The notes under the pieces are model-generated. The model was given only the letters and a program-made list of their open reading frames with translations, was not told the origin of the DNA and searched no databases. Positions 26,956-37,715 of a stretch of 64,000 nucleotides of DNA are shown in pieces. The stretch is from contig NZ_PEFF01000001.1 in NCBI RefSeq assembly GCF_002754375.1, positions 2,686,501 to 2,750,500 of the forward strand, read 5' to 3'. The position numbers were made by a program, and so were the translations under genes. This stretch comes from Variovorax sp. 54 (GTDB taxonomy: Bacteria; Pseudomonadota; Gammaproteobacteria; Burkholderiales; Burkholderiaceae_C). The number at the start of each line of letters is the position of its first letter. The stretch's first letter is position 1.

Positions 26956-27288
26956 TTAGTTGCCAACCGTCACGTACACATGGCACGTGGGCTTGCTGAT
27001 GCGATTGCCGCGACCCTTGGCGCGCGCCGTGAAGCGCTTGAGCGTTGCACCTTGCTCGACGTAGATGGTCTTGACCTTCAGCTCGTCGATGTCGGCACCG
27101 TCGTTGTGCTCGGCGTTGGCAATTGCCGACTCGAGCACCTTCTTGATGATCACAGCGGCCTTTTTCTGCGTGAATTGCAGAACGTTGAGCGCTTGATCGA
27201 CCTTCTTGCCGCGGATCAGGTCCGCGACCAGACGGCCCTTGTCGACCGACAGGCGGACACCGCGGAGGACTGCACGTGTTTCAGACAT
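26956..27288 (-). CDS. rplV: 50S ribosomal protein L22
   Basis: 110 residues, starting [20 protein letters not shown]. The beta-hairpin that lines the peptide exit tunnel, where macrolide-resistance changes arise, is the segment ending [24 protein letters not shown]. The protein binds 23S rRNA domains. It lies 9 nt downstream of rpsS and 17 nt upstream of rpsC, in standard S10 order. Confidence 0.98.
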   Translation of the reverse strand: MSETRAVLRGVRLSVDKGRLVADLIRGKKVDQALNVLQFTQKKAAVIIKKVLESAIANAEHNDGADIDELKVKTIYVEQGATLKRFTARAKGRGNRISKPTCHVYVTVGN

Positions 27289-27297
27289 GGTCGTTCC

Positions 27298-27576
27298 TTA
27301 CTTCTTCTGGACTTTTTTGTCCGCGGGGTGCCCCTTGAACGTGCGCGTGAGCGCAAATTCGCCGAGCTTGTGGCCGACCATCTGGTCGGTGATGTACACG
27401 GGCACGTGTTGCTTGCCGTTGTGCACAGCGATGGTCAGACCGATGAACTCGGGCAGAACCATCGAGCGGCGCGACCAGGTCTTGATCGGCTTCTTGTCCT
27501 TGTTCGTCACGGCCTTGTCGGCCTTGGCCACCAGGTGGTGGTCGACGAAAGGACCCTTTTTGAGAGAGCGAGTCAT
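27298..27576 (-). CDS. rpsS: 30S ribosomal protein S19
   Basis: 92 residues beginning [18 protein letters not shown], the invariant S19 start. The motif [20 protein letters not shown] is intact. S19 forms the head complex with S13 near the A site. It follows rplB by 10 nt. Confidence 0.98.
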   Translation of the reverse strand: MTRSLKKGPFVDHHLVAKADKAVTNKDKKPIKTWSRRSMVLPEFIGLTIAVHNGKQHVPVYITDQMVGHKLGEFALTRTFKGHPADKKVQKK

Positions 27577-27586
27577 TGGCTATCCC

Positions 27587-28411
27587 TTACTTCTTGCGAC
27601 GCGACACGATGAAGACCTGCGTGCGCTTGTTGTTACGGGTGCGATAGCCCTTGGTCAGGTTGCCCCACGGGTCGACAGGGTGGCGGCCTTCGCCAGTCTT
27701 GCCTTCGCCACCACCGTGCGGGTGGTCGACCGGGTTCATCACCACGCCGCGAACGGTCGGGCGGATACCCATGTGACGCTTCGCACCGGCCTTGCCGAGC
27801 TGGCGCAGGCTGTGTTCTTCGTTCGCCACTTCACCGATGGTCGCGCGGCATTCGATGTGAATGCGGCGGACTTCGCCCGAACGCATGCGGACCTGGGCGT
27901 AAACGCCTTCACGGGCCAGCAGCGTGGCCGAGGTACCGGCCGAACGAGCGATCTGCGCACCCTTGCCGGGTTGCAGCTCGATGCAGTGGATCGTCGAACC
28001 CACGGGGATGTTGCGGATCGGCAGGGTGTTGCCGGCGCGGATCGGTGCTTCGGCGCCCGACATCAGGGTTGCACCAGCTTCCAGACCGCGCGGGGCGATG
28101 ATGTAGCGGCGCTCGCCGTCGGCGTAACAGACCAGAGCGATGTGGGCGGTGCGGTTCGGGTCGTACTCGATGCGTTCGACCTTGGCCGGGATGCCGTCCT
28201 TGTTGCGCACGAAGTCGACAATGCGGTAGTGGTGCTTGGCACCACCGCCACGATGGCGGATCGTGATGTGACCGTTGTTGTTACGGCCGGCCTTCTGGAA
28301 CTGGGGTTCCAGCAGGGCTGCGTGAGGCGCACCCTTGTGCAGGTGGTCACGCGAAATCTTCACCGCGCCGCGTTGGCCCGGCGAAGTGGGTTTCATCTTG
28401 ATGACGGCCAT
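27587..28411 (-). CDS. rplB: 50S ribosomal protein L2
   Basis: 274 residues. The C-terminal catalytic-centre region shows [22 protein letters not shown], with the essential His of the GGGEG loop. It begins [21 protein letters not shown]2 is needed for subunit joining and peptidyl-transfer. It lies 2 nt after rplW. Confidence 0.98.
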   Translation of the reverse strand: MAVIKMKPTSPGQRGAVKISRDHLHKGAPHAALLEPQFQKAGRNNNGHITIRHRGGGAKHHYRIVDFVRNKDGIPAKVERIEYDPNRTAHIALVCYADGERRYIIAPRGLEAGATLMSGAEAPIRAGNTLPIRNIPVGSTIHCIELQPGKGAQIARSAGTSATLLAREGVYAQVRMRSGEVRRIHIECRATIGEVANEEHSLRQLGKAGAKRHMGIRPTVRGVVMNPVDHPHGGGEGKTGEGRHPVDPWGNLTKGYRTRNNKRTQVFIVSRRKK

Positions 28412-28413
28412 GA

Positions 28414-28749
28414 TTAAGCGCCTTCCCCGACGAGGTTGAGCTCTTGACCGGCCTTCAGCGTCACATAAGCCTTGCGAACGTTGTCGCGGCGGCCGATGGA
28501 CTTGCCAAAGCGCTTGGTCTTGCCCTTGGTGTTGAGCACCGACACGCCCTGGACTTCGACCTTGAACATCAGTTCAACAGCGGCCTTGATCTCGGGCTTG
28601 GTGGCGTCTTGCAGCACCTTGAAAGTGACAGCGTTCGACTTCTCGCCGACCATCGTGGCCTTTTCGGACACGATCGGTGCGACCAGCACGTTCATGAGAC
28701 GGCCTTCGTCGAACTTACGTTGTGCAGGGGTGGGGTTCACGCGGCTCAT
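28414..28749 (-). CDS. rplW: 50S ribosomal protein L23
   Basis: 111 residues from an ATG at 28749 that overlaps the rplD stop as ATGA. An internal Met ([16 protein letters not shown]) would give a length closer to the usual 95-100, so about 18 residues could be an N-terminal extension. L23 docks trigger factor, SRP and the translocon at the tunnel exit. Confidence 0.95.
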
Positions 28750-29366
28750 GCGAACATCTCCTTGAGCTTGTCGACGGCACCCTTGGTGACCAGCACCTTC
28801 TTGTAGTGAACCAGCGACACCGGATCGGCGTAACGGGGTTCGACCACGAGGATGTTGACCAGATTGCGCGAGGCAAGGTACAGGTTTTCGTCGACTTCTT
28901 CGGCGATCACGAGCACGGACTCGAGATTCATTGCCTTGAAACGGGCTGCCAGCGGCTTCGTCTTGGGCGAATCCACGGTCAGCGAATCGACCACGGCCAG
29001 ACGGCCTTCGCGAGCGAGCTGCGAGAAGATGGCGGCCATGCCGGCGCGGTACATCTTCTTGTTGATCTTCTGCGAGAAGTTTTCGTCAGGCATGTTCGGG
29101 AAAATACGACCGCCTCCGCGCCACAGGGGCGAGGACGTCATACCGGCACGGGCGCGGCCCGTTCCCTTTTGCTTGAAAGGCTTCTTGGTCGAGTGCTTGA
29201 CCTGTTCGCGGTCCTTCTGGGCGCGCGTGCCTTGGCGGGCGTTGGCCTGGAATGCAACGACGATCTGGTGAACCAGGTCTTCGTTGTAGTCACGGCCGAA
29301 CACGGTCTCGGGGGCGTCGTACTTCGACGCGGCCTGGCCTTGTTCGTTCAGGAGTTCGAGTTGCAT
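28746..29366 (-). CDS. rplD: 50S ribosomal protein L4
   Basis: 206 residues beginning [20 protein letters not shown]. The extended tunnel loop with [29 protein letters not shown] sequence is present, split here as [14 protein letters not shown]. In E. coli, L4 also represses its own operon through the S10 leader; whether that applies here is unknown because rpsJ is on a separate unit. The start overlaps the rplC stop by one base (TAATG). Confidence 0.97.
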
Positions 29367-30046
29367 TACTTCGCTCCTTCAGCCGCTTGCGGCTTGGCCT
29401 TGATGGCGGGACGCACGGTGACGAAGCCACCCTTCGAACCCGGGATCGCGCCCTTGATGAGCAGCAGCTGACGTGCTTCGTCGATGCGGAACACGTCGAG
29501 GTTTTGCGTCGTGCGGGTGACGTCGCCGAGGTGGCCCGTCATGCGCTTGCCGGGGAACACGCGACCGGGGTCTTGTGCCATGCCGATCGAGCCGGGCACG
29601 TTGTGCGAACGGCTGTTACCGTGCGACGCGCGCTGCGAGCTCATGTTGTGACGCTTGATCGTGCCGGCGAAGCCCTTGCCGATGGTCGTGCCTTGCACGT
29701 CCACCTTCTGGCCCACGGAGAACACGCTGCTTGCCGCGATGACGCCGCCAGCCTTGTGCTGACCTGCGGTATCGGCGGTGACGCGGAATTCCTGGCTGAT
29801 CTCGCCAGCTTCGACACCTGCCTTGGCAAGGTGGCCGGCTTGGGGCTTGGTCACGCGCGATGCTTTGCGCGAACCGAACGTCACCTGCAGGGCGACGTAG
29901 CCATCGGTCTCTTGGGACTTGATCTGGGTCACACGGTTGTTGGACACATCCACCACCGTGACAGGAACTGCGTCCCCGTCATCGGTGAAGAGACGCATCA
30001 TCCCCACCTTGCGGCCCAGCAACCCGAGGGAGTTGCTCAGACTCAT
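29366..30046 (-). CDS. rplC: 50S ribosomal protein L3
   Basis: 226 residues from the ATG at 30046 ([20 protein letters not shown]). The central extension with [20 protein letters not shown] and [20 protein letters not shown] reaches the peptidyl-transferase centre and carries the Gln that is methylated by PrmB. It is the first gene of the rplC-rpsQ unit and, unusually, is not next to rpsJ: two unrelated genes and a promoter lie between them. Confidence 0.98.
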
Positions 30047-30193
30047 TTGTTTTCTCCAAAAATGGAAGACTTCCTTCGCCGCTGCCACTTCAATTGGCGA
30101 CAGCGTTTGGCTGGTTTCCCGGCCTGCGAGAGAAGGTTGATAAATCTCTGCCAGAACGACGCCCGTACGGACGCAACAAGGGCAGAGCCAGAG

Positions 30194-30223
30194 ATTATAG
30201 CCCGCAGTCGAACCGGGGCGCAA
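30194..30223 (-). promoter_or_regulatory. Promoter for rplC-rpsQ
   Basis: Minus strand: -35 TTGCGC (30223-30218), 18-nt spacer, perfect -10 TATAAT (30199-30194). The predicted transcript starts about 140 nt upstream of the rplC ATG, giving a leader long enough for regulation. It lies between the inserted secreted-protein gene and rplC, so the rest of the S10 operon can be transcribed independently of rpsJ. Confidence 0.65.
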
Positions 30224-30282
30224 GTGGCCCTGTTTGGGCCGGATTCAGGGGCTTCCGGCCCGCCTGGGAGCGGCCTTCAGGC

Positions 30283-30834
30283 CTATTTCGCGGGCTGCGA
30301 AATGATGTTGTCGCCGTCCGGCAGCGGCTTGATGTCGCCGTTGGCCTTCATGGCGGGGGCCGCCGCGCCCGTCTGGATCGGGATGGAAATGGCGCTGGTC
30401 CGGCCGCCCTGCGTGATGAACACGTTGAGGTAGGCCAGGCCGCCACCCTGGCTGATCACCGTGACGGAAGCATCGGAGCGCTGCCCTGCCGGCACGCTCA
30501 GCGACGGACTGCTGGAGAGCGTCAGGCCCGCATCGACAGTCAGAGTGACGCTGGCACCCGCCGGGTCACTGACGCCATCGAACTGCAGGACGACCACGGT
30601 CGGCTTGCCGGCCTGCGGTGTGCCGGCCAGACGGTACTGCAATTTGACGCCGGAGTCATTGGGTTTTCTCGACGCGGTCGCCCACGGGGCGACCGCCCCC
30701 TTCGAGGCAGCGGGCAACAGCTTGGCGGCGGTGCGCGCCGGCGGCATTCCGTCGGCCAGAGCGGACACCGGGAACATGGACACTGCAAGCCACGTCAATG
30801 CCACAGCCGACGGGAAGCGAATATTCAGGGTCAT
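30283..30834 (-). CDS. Secreted protein of unknown function, second gene of insert
   Basis: 183 residues. The signal peptide ends SALA-D near 27. The mature part has a basic/Ala-rich segment (MPPARTAAKLLPAASKG) followed by what looks like a single beta-sandwich domain (GVKLQYRLAGTPQAGKPTVVVLQ and on), rich in Val, Thr and Ser, and a short C-terminal tail ending ISQPAK. No family is recognised. It follows the metalloprotease gene by 24 nt on the same strand and is likely co-transcribed, so it may be a partner, inhibitor or substrate; that is a guess. Confidence 0.65.
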   Translation of the reverse strand: MTLNIRFPSAVALTWLAVSMFPVSALADGMPPARTAAKLLPAASKGAVAPWATASRKPNDSGVKLQYRLAGTPQAGKPTVVVLQFDGVSDPAGASVTLTVDAGLTLSSSPSLSVPAGQRSDASVTVISQGGGLAYLNVFITQGGRTSAISIPIQTGAAAPAMKANGDIKPLPDGDNIISQPAK

Positions 30835-30858
30835 GACGAGGCCTCCTTCTTCCTTCTG

Positions 30859-32436
30859 TTATTGAACGAGAACGCTGAGGCATTTCTGCGAGACAGGGGT
30901 CGAGGCCATTGCGGCATCCCGCACTGCCAGAACGTACTCGCCCGCGCTCAGGCTGACCGTATTGCCCGACCGGGCGATCTCGCCACCCCTGAAGACGTCG
31001 AAGTCCGGCGCCGTGGCGCCCCCGATCGAAACCTGGTAGTCCCGGTTCGCTGGTGCGACGAAGCGCAGGTAGGCGATGTTGCCGTGCTTGTTGCCCGTGC
31101 CCGCCGCGTTGGAGACACAGGCGGTGCTCGGCGCCGGGCCCACCGTCAAGGCGCCGTACATCGGCAGCGCGCTGGGGACCCCGCCATCGTTCGATTCGCC
31201 CGCCCCGTACGCGTCGCTGGACGTGATGTTCTGCCCGCTCAACAGGCTCGTCAGCGCCGACGCATTGCCGGGCGACGTCGCCTTGAATGCCGCAGCGAAG
31301 GCGTGGATCGACGTGACAGGCGCCCCGCTGCGGAACTGGAAACCGGTCAAGGTGTCGTGGATGGGCTTGAAGCCGGCCTGCCGGTTGAGGTTCCACAGGA
31401 TGGCCTGGACCGACAGCTCGCGGAACCAGCCCGGATTGCCACTCGGGGGTCCGACGGACAGATCCAGCCGCCCGCCGTCGCCCTGCTGCGCACCCTTCGA
31501 GTCCACGTAATTGCTTCGGTTCAGTGCGATACCCGACCACGCATTGCCCCAGCCCTCGGAAAAAGCGAGCCGCCGATCGAGGCGGTCATCCCCGTCATGC
31601 GCGCCTCCCATTGAATCGTCCCGGCTGAAGGCCGACTGGTAGTAGTGACCCCATTCGTGCGCGATCACCGGCGCATCGAACTCGTCGGTGTCGACGTTCT
31701 CCTTGCCAAGCACGTAGATCTGCCGACCGCTGCTTCCGTTGTTGAAGAAAAAGGTCGTGCCGATCTGGCCCGCTGCCAGGCTGCCAGCGGACGGCGTGTT
31801 GTTGATGCTCCAGAAGACCTTCAGCGAAGGGAACGCCGAGGCCGGCGCCACCGACAGCACCTTCTGCATGGATGTGTAGACCGTGTCGAGCACGGCGAAC
31901 GGCGCCGCGACCCGCGTCCCGCTGTATCGCGAGCCGTCCCAGCCGCTGTCCGCCCGCAGGTCGCGCGTCAGCGCCGCGCCCCCCGACGAGAAGCTCGGCG
32001 ACTGCATGGAATACATGGCGTCGCTGCGGGTGTTGTCGCGCACCGTGACATCCCAGGTGGCACCGGCGCCGGTCCGGGTCAACTGGGCCCGGACGCGCAC
32101 GATGATGTTCGTGTTGCCCGGCACCGAGACCGCGTAGTTGCCACCGTCATCCGTGGTGGTCAGCGCGAGCTGCGCCGATGTGCCGGCATCGATCACTTCC
32201 ACCGTAGCGCCGCGCACCGGCTTGGCCGTGGTGTCCGCGTACACAAGGGGGCCATTGTTGTTCGGCACCGAATCGTAGGTAGCTTTCCCGCTCAGGGCGA
32301 CCGGGTTCACCACGATCGGCAGACCGATGGGGAACCCACCACCACCGCCTCCGCCGCCACCTCCCCCACCGCAACCTGCCAGCAATGCCGCGGCGATGCA
32401 CACCGCACCGAATGCAAAAGAGAACTTCTGGCTCAT
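30859..32436 (-). CDS. Lipoprotein zinc metalloprotease inserted in the S10 operon
   Basis: 525 residues from the ATG at 32436. Lipobox LLAGC (Cys22) is followed directly by 12 glycines. A carboxypeptidase-regulatory-like beta domain lies about 47-135. The catalytic part holds H260-E-W-G-H264, and Glu294 in SEGWGNAW could be a third zinc ligand, making it a gluzincin-like enzyme. The C terminus (about 440-525) resembles a pre-peptidase C-terminal domain with two cysteines. It is predicted to be surface or periplasmic. It lies between rpsJ and rplC, separated from rpsJ by a terminator. The specific family is not recognised. Confidence 0.75.
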   Translation of the reverse strand: MSQKFSFAFGAVCIAAALLAGCGGGGGGGGGGGGFPIGLPIVVNPVALSGKATYDSVPNNNGPLVYADTTAKPVRGATVEVIDAGTSAQLALTTTDDGGNYAVSVPGNTNIIVRVRAQLTRTGAGATWDVTVRDNTRSDAMYSMQSPSFSSGGAALTRDLRADSGWDGSRYSGTRVAAPFAVLDTVYTSMQKVLSVAPASAFPSLKVFWSINNTPSAGSLAAGQIGTTFFFNNGSSGRQIYVLGKENVDTDEFDAPVIAHEWGHYYQSAFSRDDSMGGAHDGDDRLDRRLAFSEGWGNAWSGIALNRSNYVDSKGAQQGDGGRLDLSVGPPSGNPGWFRELSVQAILWNLNRQAGFKPIHDTLTGFQFRSGAPVTSIHAFAAAFKATSPGNASALTSLLSGQNITSSDAYGAGESNDGGVPSALPMYGALTVGPAPSTACVSNAAGTGNKHGNIAYLRFVAPANRDYQVSIGGATAPDFDVFRGGEIARSGNTVSLSAGEYVLAVRDAAMASTPVSQKCLSVLVQ

Positions 32437-32526
32437 CACGTGTGCTGCCCTCGTTTCAGCCCCGGCGCACTGCGTCCTGCAGGCCGGTGCGCGAGGATGC
32501 CACAGTTGATAAACAAACGTGAAGCA

Positions 32527-32560
32527 CAAAAAAGCCCGCCTGCATTTCTGCAGGCGGGCT
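32527..32560 (-). terminator. Intrinsic terminator after rpsJ
   Basis: Perfect 12-bp stem AGCCCGCCTGCA/TGCAGGCGGGCT with a TTTC loop and six T on the minus strand. It lies 28 nt past the rpsJ stop, so most transcription of str-rpsJ should stop before the inserted metalloprotease gene. Confidence 0.9.
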
Positions 32561-32587
32561 GTGCTCGGAATGCGACGCGAGGTCGAA

Positions 32588-32902
32588 TTACTGCAGCTTG
32601 ATCTCGACGTCGACGCCGGCCGGCAGGTCGAGCTTCATCAGCGCGTCCACGGTCTTGTCGGTGGGATCAACGATGTCCATCAGGCGCTGGTGCGTGCGGA
32701 TTTCCAGCTGGTCGCGCGACGTCTTGTTGACGTGCGGCGAACGCAGGATGTCGAAACGCTTCATGCGGGTCGGCAGGGGCACGGGGCCCTTGACGATCGC
32801 GCCGGTGCGCTTGGCGGTGTCCACAATTTCAGCGGCCGACTGGTCGATGAGCTTGTAGTCGAATGCCTTCAGGCGGATGCGGATCTTTTGCTTGGTAGCC
32901 AT
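32588..32902 (-). CDS. rpsJ: 30S ribosomal protein S10
   Basis: 104 residues, normal length. [20 protein letters not shown] start, the conserved [20 protein letters not shown] line, and a C-terminal [21 protein letters not shown]10 also acts as NusE in antitermination. Here it is the last gene of the str unit, 21 nt after tuf, and is followed by a strong terminator rather than by rplC. Confidence 0.98.
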   Translation of the reverse strand: MATKQKIRIRLKAFDYKLIDQSAAEIVDTAKRTGAIVKGPVPLPTRMKRFDILRSPHVNKTSRDQLEIRTHQRLMDIVDPTDKTVDALMKLDLPAGVDVEIKLQ

Positions 32903-32923
32903 GGTGATTCCTTTGCTTCCAGC

Positions 32924-34117
<1,194 letters not shown>

Positions 34118-34261
34118 TTTTCAATCCTTGAAAGAGCATGTCCCGTGTGTTGGTTTTATGTCTGCATCCGATTGCTGGTTCGCCCCGCACGGGAACAGGG
34201 CGGCACCGGATCGCAGACAAGAAGAGCCGCGCACTGCGCGACCCCACATTCTTTTAATCAG

Positions 34262-34305
34262 TTGGGGACAGAGCAAATTTGCTTCGCAAATCTTGGTCTG
34301 TCCCG
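34262..34305. repeat. REP-like palindromic element between fusA and tuf
   Basis: Outer inverted repeat GGGACAGA/TCTGTCCC enclosing an inner stem ATTTGC/GCAAAT with a TTC loop. It begins 9 nt after the fusA stop. The layout (TTGGGGACAGAGC at one end) resembles short extragenic palindromes of Comamonadaceae thought to be mobilised by RAYT-type enzymes. It could act as a transcript-end stabiliser or partial terminator between fusA and tuf. Confidence 0.6.
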
Positions 34306-34313
34306 CAATGACA

Positions 34314-36413
34314 TTACTTCGCGCGAGCAGCCACGATGGCTTCAGCAACGTTGCGCGGAGCTTCAGCGTAGTGCTTGAACTCCATCGTGTACGTGGCGCG
34401 GCCTTGCGACATCGAACGCAGCGTGGTCGAGTAGCCGAACATTTCCGACAGCGGCACTTCGGCCTTGATGGACTTGCCGCCACCGATCATGTCGTCCATG
34501 CCCTGCACCATGCCGCGGCGTGAGGACAGGTCGCCCATCACGTTGCCGGCGTAGTCTTCAGGCGTTTCGACTTCCACGGCCATCATCGGCTCCAGGATCA
34601 CGGGGCTGGCCTTGCGGGCGCCTTCCTTGAAACCGAAGATCGCGGCCATCTTGAACGCCATTTCGTTCGAGTCCACGTCGTGGTACGAGCCGAAGTGCAG
34701 CGTGACCTTGACGTCCACGACGGGGTAGCCCGCCAGCACGCCTTGCGTCAGCGCTTCGACAACGCCCTTCTCCACCGCGGGGATGTATTCGCGAGGAACC
34801 ACACCGCCCTTGATGGCGTCGACGAACTCGAAGCCCTTGCCCGCTTCCTGCGGCTCGAGCTTCAGGATCACGTGGCCGTACTGGCCCTTGCCGCCCGACT
34901 GGCGAACGAACTTGCCTTCGGCATCTTCGACAGTCTTGCGGATCGTTTCGCGGTAGGCCACTTGCGGCTTGCCCACATTGGCTTCCACGCCGAATTCGCG
35001 CTTCATGCGGTCCACGATGATTTCAAGGTGGAGCTCGCCCATGCCGGCGATGATGGTCTGGCCGGATTCTTCGTCGGTCTTCACGCGGAACGACGGGTCT
35101 TCCTGAGCAAGACGCTGCAGGGCGATGCCCATCTTTTCCTGGTCGGCCTTGGTCTTGGGCTCGACGGCCTGCGAGATCACCGATTCCGGGAACACCATGC
35201 GCTCGAGCGTCACGACGGCTGTCGGGTCGCACAGGGTTTCGCCCGTGGTGACTTCTTTCAGGCCCACGCAGGCGGCGATGTCGCCGGCGCGGATTTCGCT
35301 GACTTCTTCGCGGTTGTTCGCATGCATCTGCACGATACGGCCGATGCGTTCCTTCTTGCCGCGCACCGGGTTGTAGACGCTGTCGCCCTTGCTCAGCACG
35401 CCCGAGTAGACGCGCACGAAGGTCAGTTGGCCCACGAACGGGTCGGTCATCAGCTTGAATGCGAGCGCCGAGAACTTCTCGCTGTCGTCAGCCTTGCGGG
35501 TGACGGGCGCCTCGTCTTCGTCGGTGCCGGTGACCGGGGGAATGTCGGTCGGCGCGGGCATGTATTCGACGACGGCGTCGAGCATGGCCTGCACGCCCTT
35601 GTTCTTGAAGGCCGAGCCGCACAGCATCGGCTGGATCTCGCCGGCGATGGTGCGCTGGCGAATGGCAGCCTTGATTTCCTCTTCGGTCAGCTCGGTGCCT
35701 TCGAGGTACTTGTTCATGAGCTCTTCGCTCGCTTCGGCAGCGGCTTCGACGAGCTTTTCGCGGTACTCGGCGCACACATCGGCCAGGTTGGCCGGAATTT
35801 CGCCGTAGGTGAACGTGATGCCCTTGTCTTCATCCCAGATGATCGACTTCATCTTCACGAGGTCAACGATGCCCTGGAAGTGCTCTTCGGCACCGATCGG
35901 GATCTGGATCACGACGGGGTTGGCCTTCAGGCGGTCCACCATCATCTGGCGCACGCGCAGGAAGTCGGCGCCGGTGCGGTCCATCTTGTTGACGAACGCA
36001 AGGCGCGGAACCTTGTACTTGTTGGCCTGGCGCCAGACGGTTTCCGACTGGGGCTGCACGCCGCCGACGGCGTCGTACACCATGACAGCGCCGTCCAGCA
36101 CGCGCATCGAGCGCTCGACTTCAATGGTGAAGTCCACGTGGCCGGGGGTGTCGATGATGTTGATGCGGTGTTCTTCGAACTTGCCAGCCATGCCCTTCCA
36201 GAAGCAGGTGGTGGCAGCCGAGGTGATCGTGATGCCGCGCTCTTGCTCTTGCTCCATCCAGTCCATCGTGGCGGCACCGTCGTGCACTTCACCGATCTTG
36301 TGGTTCACACCGGTGTAGAACAGGATACGTTCGGTCGTCGTGGTCTTGCCGGCGTCGATGTGCGCGGAGATACCGATGTTGCGGTAGCGCTCGATGGGGG
36401 TCTTGCGGGACAT
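34314..36413 (-). CDS. fusA: Elongation factor G
   Basis: 699 residues. G1 [10 protein letters not shown]3 DTPGHVDF and G4 NKMDRTGAD are intact, followed by domains II-V. The sequence ends [10 protein letters not shown]. It drives translocation of mRNA and tRNA on the ribosome with GTP. Order rpsL-rpsG-fusA-tuf is the classical str operon. Confidence 0.98.
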   Translation of the reverse strand: MSRKTPIERYRNIGISAHIDAGKTTTTERILFYTGVNHKIGEVHDGAATMDWMEQEQERGITITSAATTCFWKGMAGKFEEHRINIIDTPGHVDFTIEVERSMRVLDGAVMVYDAVGGVQPQSETVWRQANKYKVPRLAFVNKMDRTGADFLRVRQMMVDRLKANPVVIQIPIGAEEHFQGIVDLVKMKSIIWDEDKGITFTYGEIPANLADVCAEYREKLVEAAAEASEELMNKYLEGTELTEEEIKAAIRQRTIAGEIQPMLCGSAFKNKGVQAMLDAVVEYMPAPTDIPPVTGTDEDEAPVTRKADDSEKFSALAFKLMTDPFVGQLTFVRVYSGVLSKGDSVYNPVRGKKERIGRIVQMHANNREEVSEIRAGDIAACVGLKEVTTGETLCDPTAVVTLERMVFPESVISQAVEPKTKADQEKMGIALQRLAQEDPSFRVKTDEESGQTIIAGMGELHLEIIVDRMKREFGVEANVGKPQVAYRETIRKTVEDAEGKFVRQSGGKGQYGHVILKLEPQEAGKGFEFVDAIKGGVVPREYIPAVEKGVVEALTQGVLAGYPVVDVKVTLHFGSYHDVDSNEMAFKMAAIFGFKEGARKASPVILEPMMAVEVETPEDYAGNVMGDLSSRRGMVQGMDDMIGGGKSIKAEVPLSEMFGYSTTLRSMSQGRATYTMEFKHYAEAPRNVAEAIVAARAK

Positions 36414-36510
36414 GGTGTACTTTCGGGTTTAAATGCGTTGAGCGCTGGGCGTCGAGCACGGACGATTTCGCCTGGCACTCAACCCCCAACGCTCAAGAGA
36501 CGTGTGATTT

Positions 36511-36984
36511 TTAGAAGCGGAAGTGGCTGAATGCGCGGTTGGCTTCTGCCATGCGGTGCACTTCGTCGCGCTTCTTCATGGCACCGCCACGGCCTTCCGT
36601 GGCTTCCATCAGTTCGTTGGCCAGACGCAGGGCCATCGACTTCTCACCGCGCTTGCGGGCAGCTTCCTTGATCCAGCGCATCGACAGGGCGAGGCGACGG
36701 ACAGGACGGACTTCGACCGGCACCTGGTAGTTCGCACCACCGACGCGGCGCGACTTCACTTCGACCATCGGCTTCACGTTGTTGATGGCAACGGTGAACG
36801 CTTCGAGGGGGTCCTTGTCCGGGTTCTTCTTCTCGATGAAGTCGAGGGCACCGTAAATGATGCGCTCGGCCACAGCCTTCTTGCCGCCTTCCATGATCAC
36901 GTTCATGAATTTGGACAGCTCGACATTGCCGTACTTGGGATCCGGCAGGATTTCACGTTTGGGGACTTCGCGACGACGTGGCAT
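36511..36984 (-). CDS. rpsG: 30S ribosomal protein S7
   Basis: 157 residues beginning [20 protein letters not shown]. The conserved [20 protein letters not shown] and the rRNA-binding [20 protein letters not shown] lines are seen. S7 nucleates the 30S head. In E. coli, free S7 represses the operon by binding the rpsL-rpsG spacer; here that spacer is 150 nt with self-complementary stretches, so a similar control is possible. Confidence 0.98.
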   Translation of the reverse strand: MPRRREVPKREILPDPKYGNVELSKFMNVIMEGGKKAVAERIIYGALDFIEKKNPDKDPLEAFTVAINNVKPMVEVKSRRVGGANYQVPVEVRPVRRLALSMRWIKEAARKRGEKSMALRLANELMEATEGRGGAMKKRDEVHRMAEANRAFSHFRF

Positions 36985-37134
36985 TTTTCTAACCTCTTTG
37001 CTTCAGTTGGCATCGTTTCCGATACCGCGAGAGTCAGTCAGGACTCTCACTTACTCGACCCGATAGTGGGTCACTTCGCTCGACAAGCCCGCCAAGGCCA
37101 TCGAACACCGCTTGTTTTCTGACGACAGGAAGGC
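36985..37134 (-). other. rpsL-rpsG intercistronic spacer
   Basis: 150 nt, longer than the roughly 96 nt of E. coli. It contains the pairable segments GAGAGTC/GACTCTC and ACCC/GGGT around GATAGT, so it can fold in the mRNA. It is a candidate S7 binding site for feedback control, by analogy with E. coli only. No open reading frame or promoter is evident. Confidence 0.35.
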
Positions 37135-37512
<378 letters not shown>

Positions 37513-37630
37513 GAATGAATTAGTCCCAAAACAACCCGGCCTTGGTGGTGAAACCGCCCCTGATCGTGACTCAGGGAAGCCGGGAATAACGAAAACGTGA
37601 AACCCTTCGGAAAATTCCGAAAAGCCCACG

Positions 37631-37658
37631 AGTATAGCAGGCAGGCCTGAAATGGCAA
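37631..37658 (-). promoter_or_regulatory. str operon promoter upstream of rpsL
   Basis: Minus strand: -35 TTGCCA (37658-37653), 16-nt spacer, -10 TATACT (37636-37631). The expected start gives a leader of about 110 nt before the rpsL ATG. Good match to the housekeeping sigma consensus, in the only sizeable gap between the carboxypeptidase gene and rpsL. Confidence 0.7.
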
Positions 37659-37715
37659 TGTCAGGCGCCTGGAGCGCCCGCCACCACCCGTTTCAAGGCC
37701 TCTTTTCCCTGCTTC

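Noticed and set aside
32336..32373. Glycine-codon run suspected as a sequencing or frameshift artefact
   Set aside because: Frame is kept on both sides, and Gly-rich linkers directly after a lipoprotein Cys occur in other surface lipoproteins.
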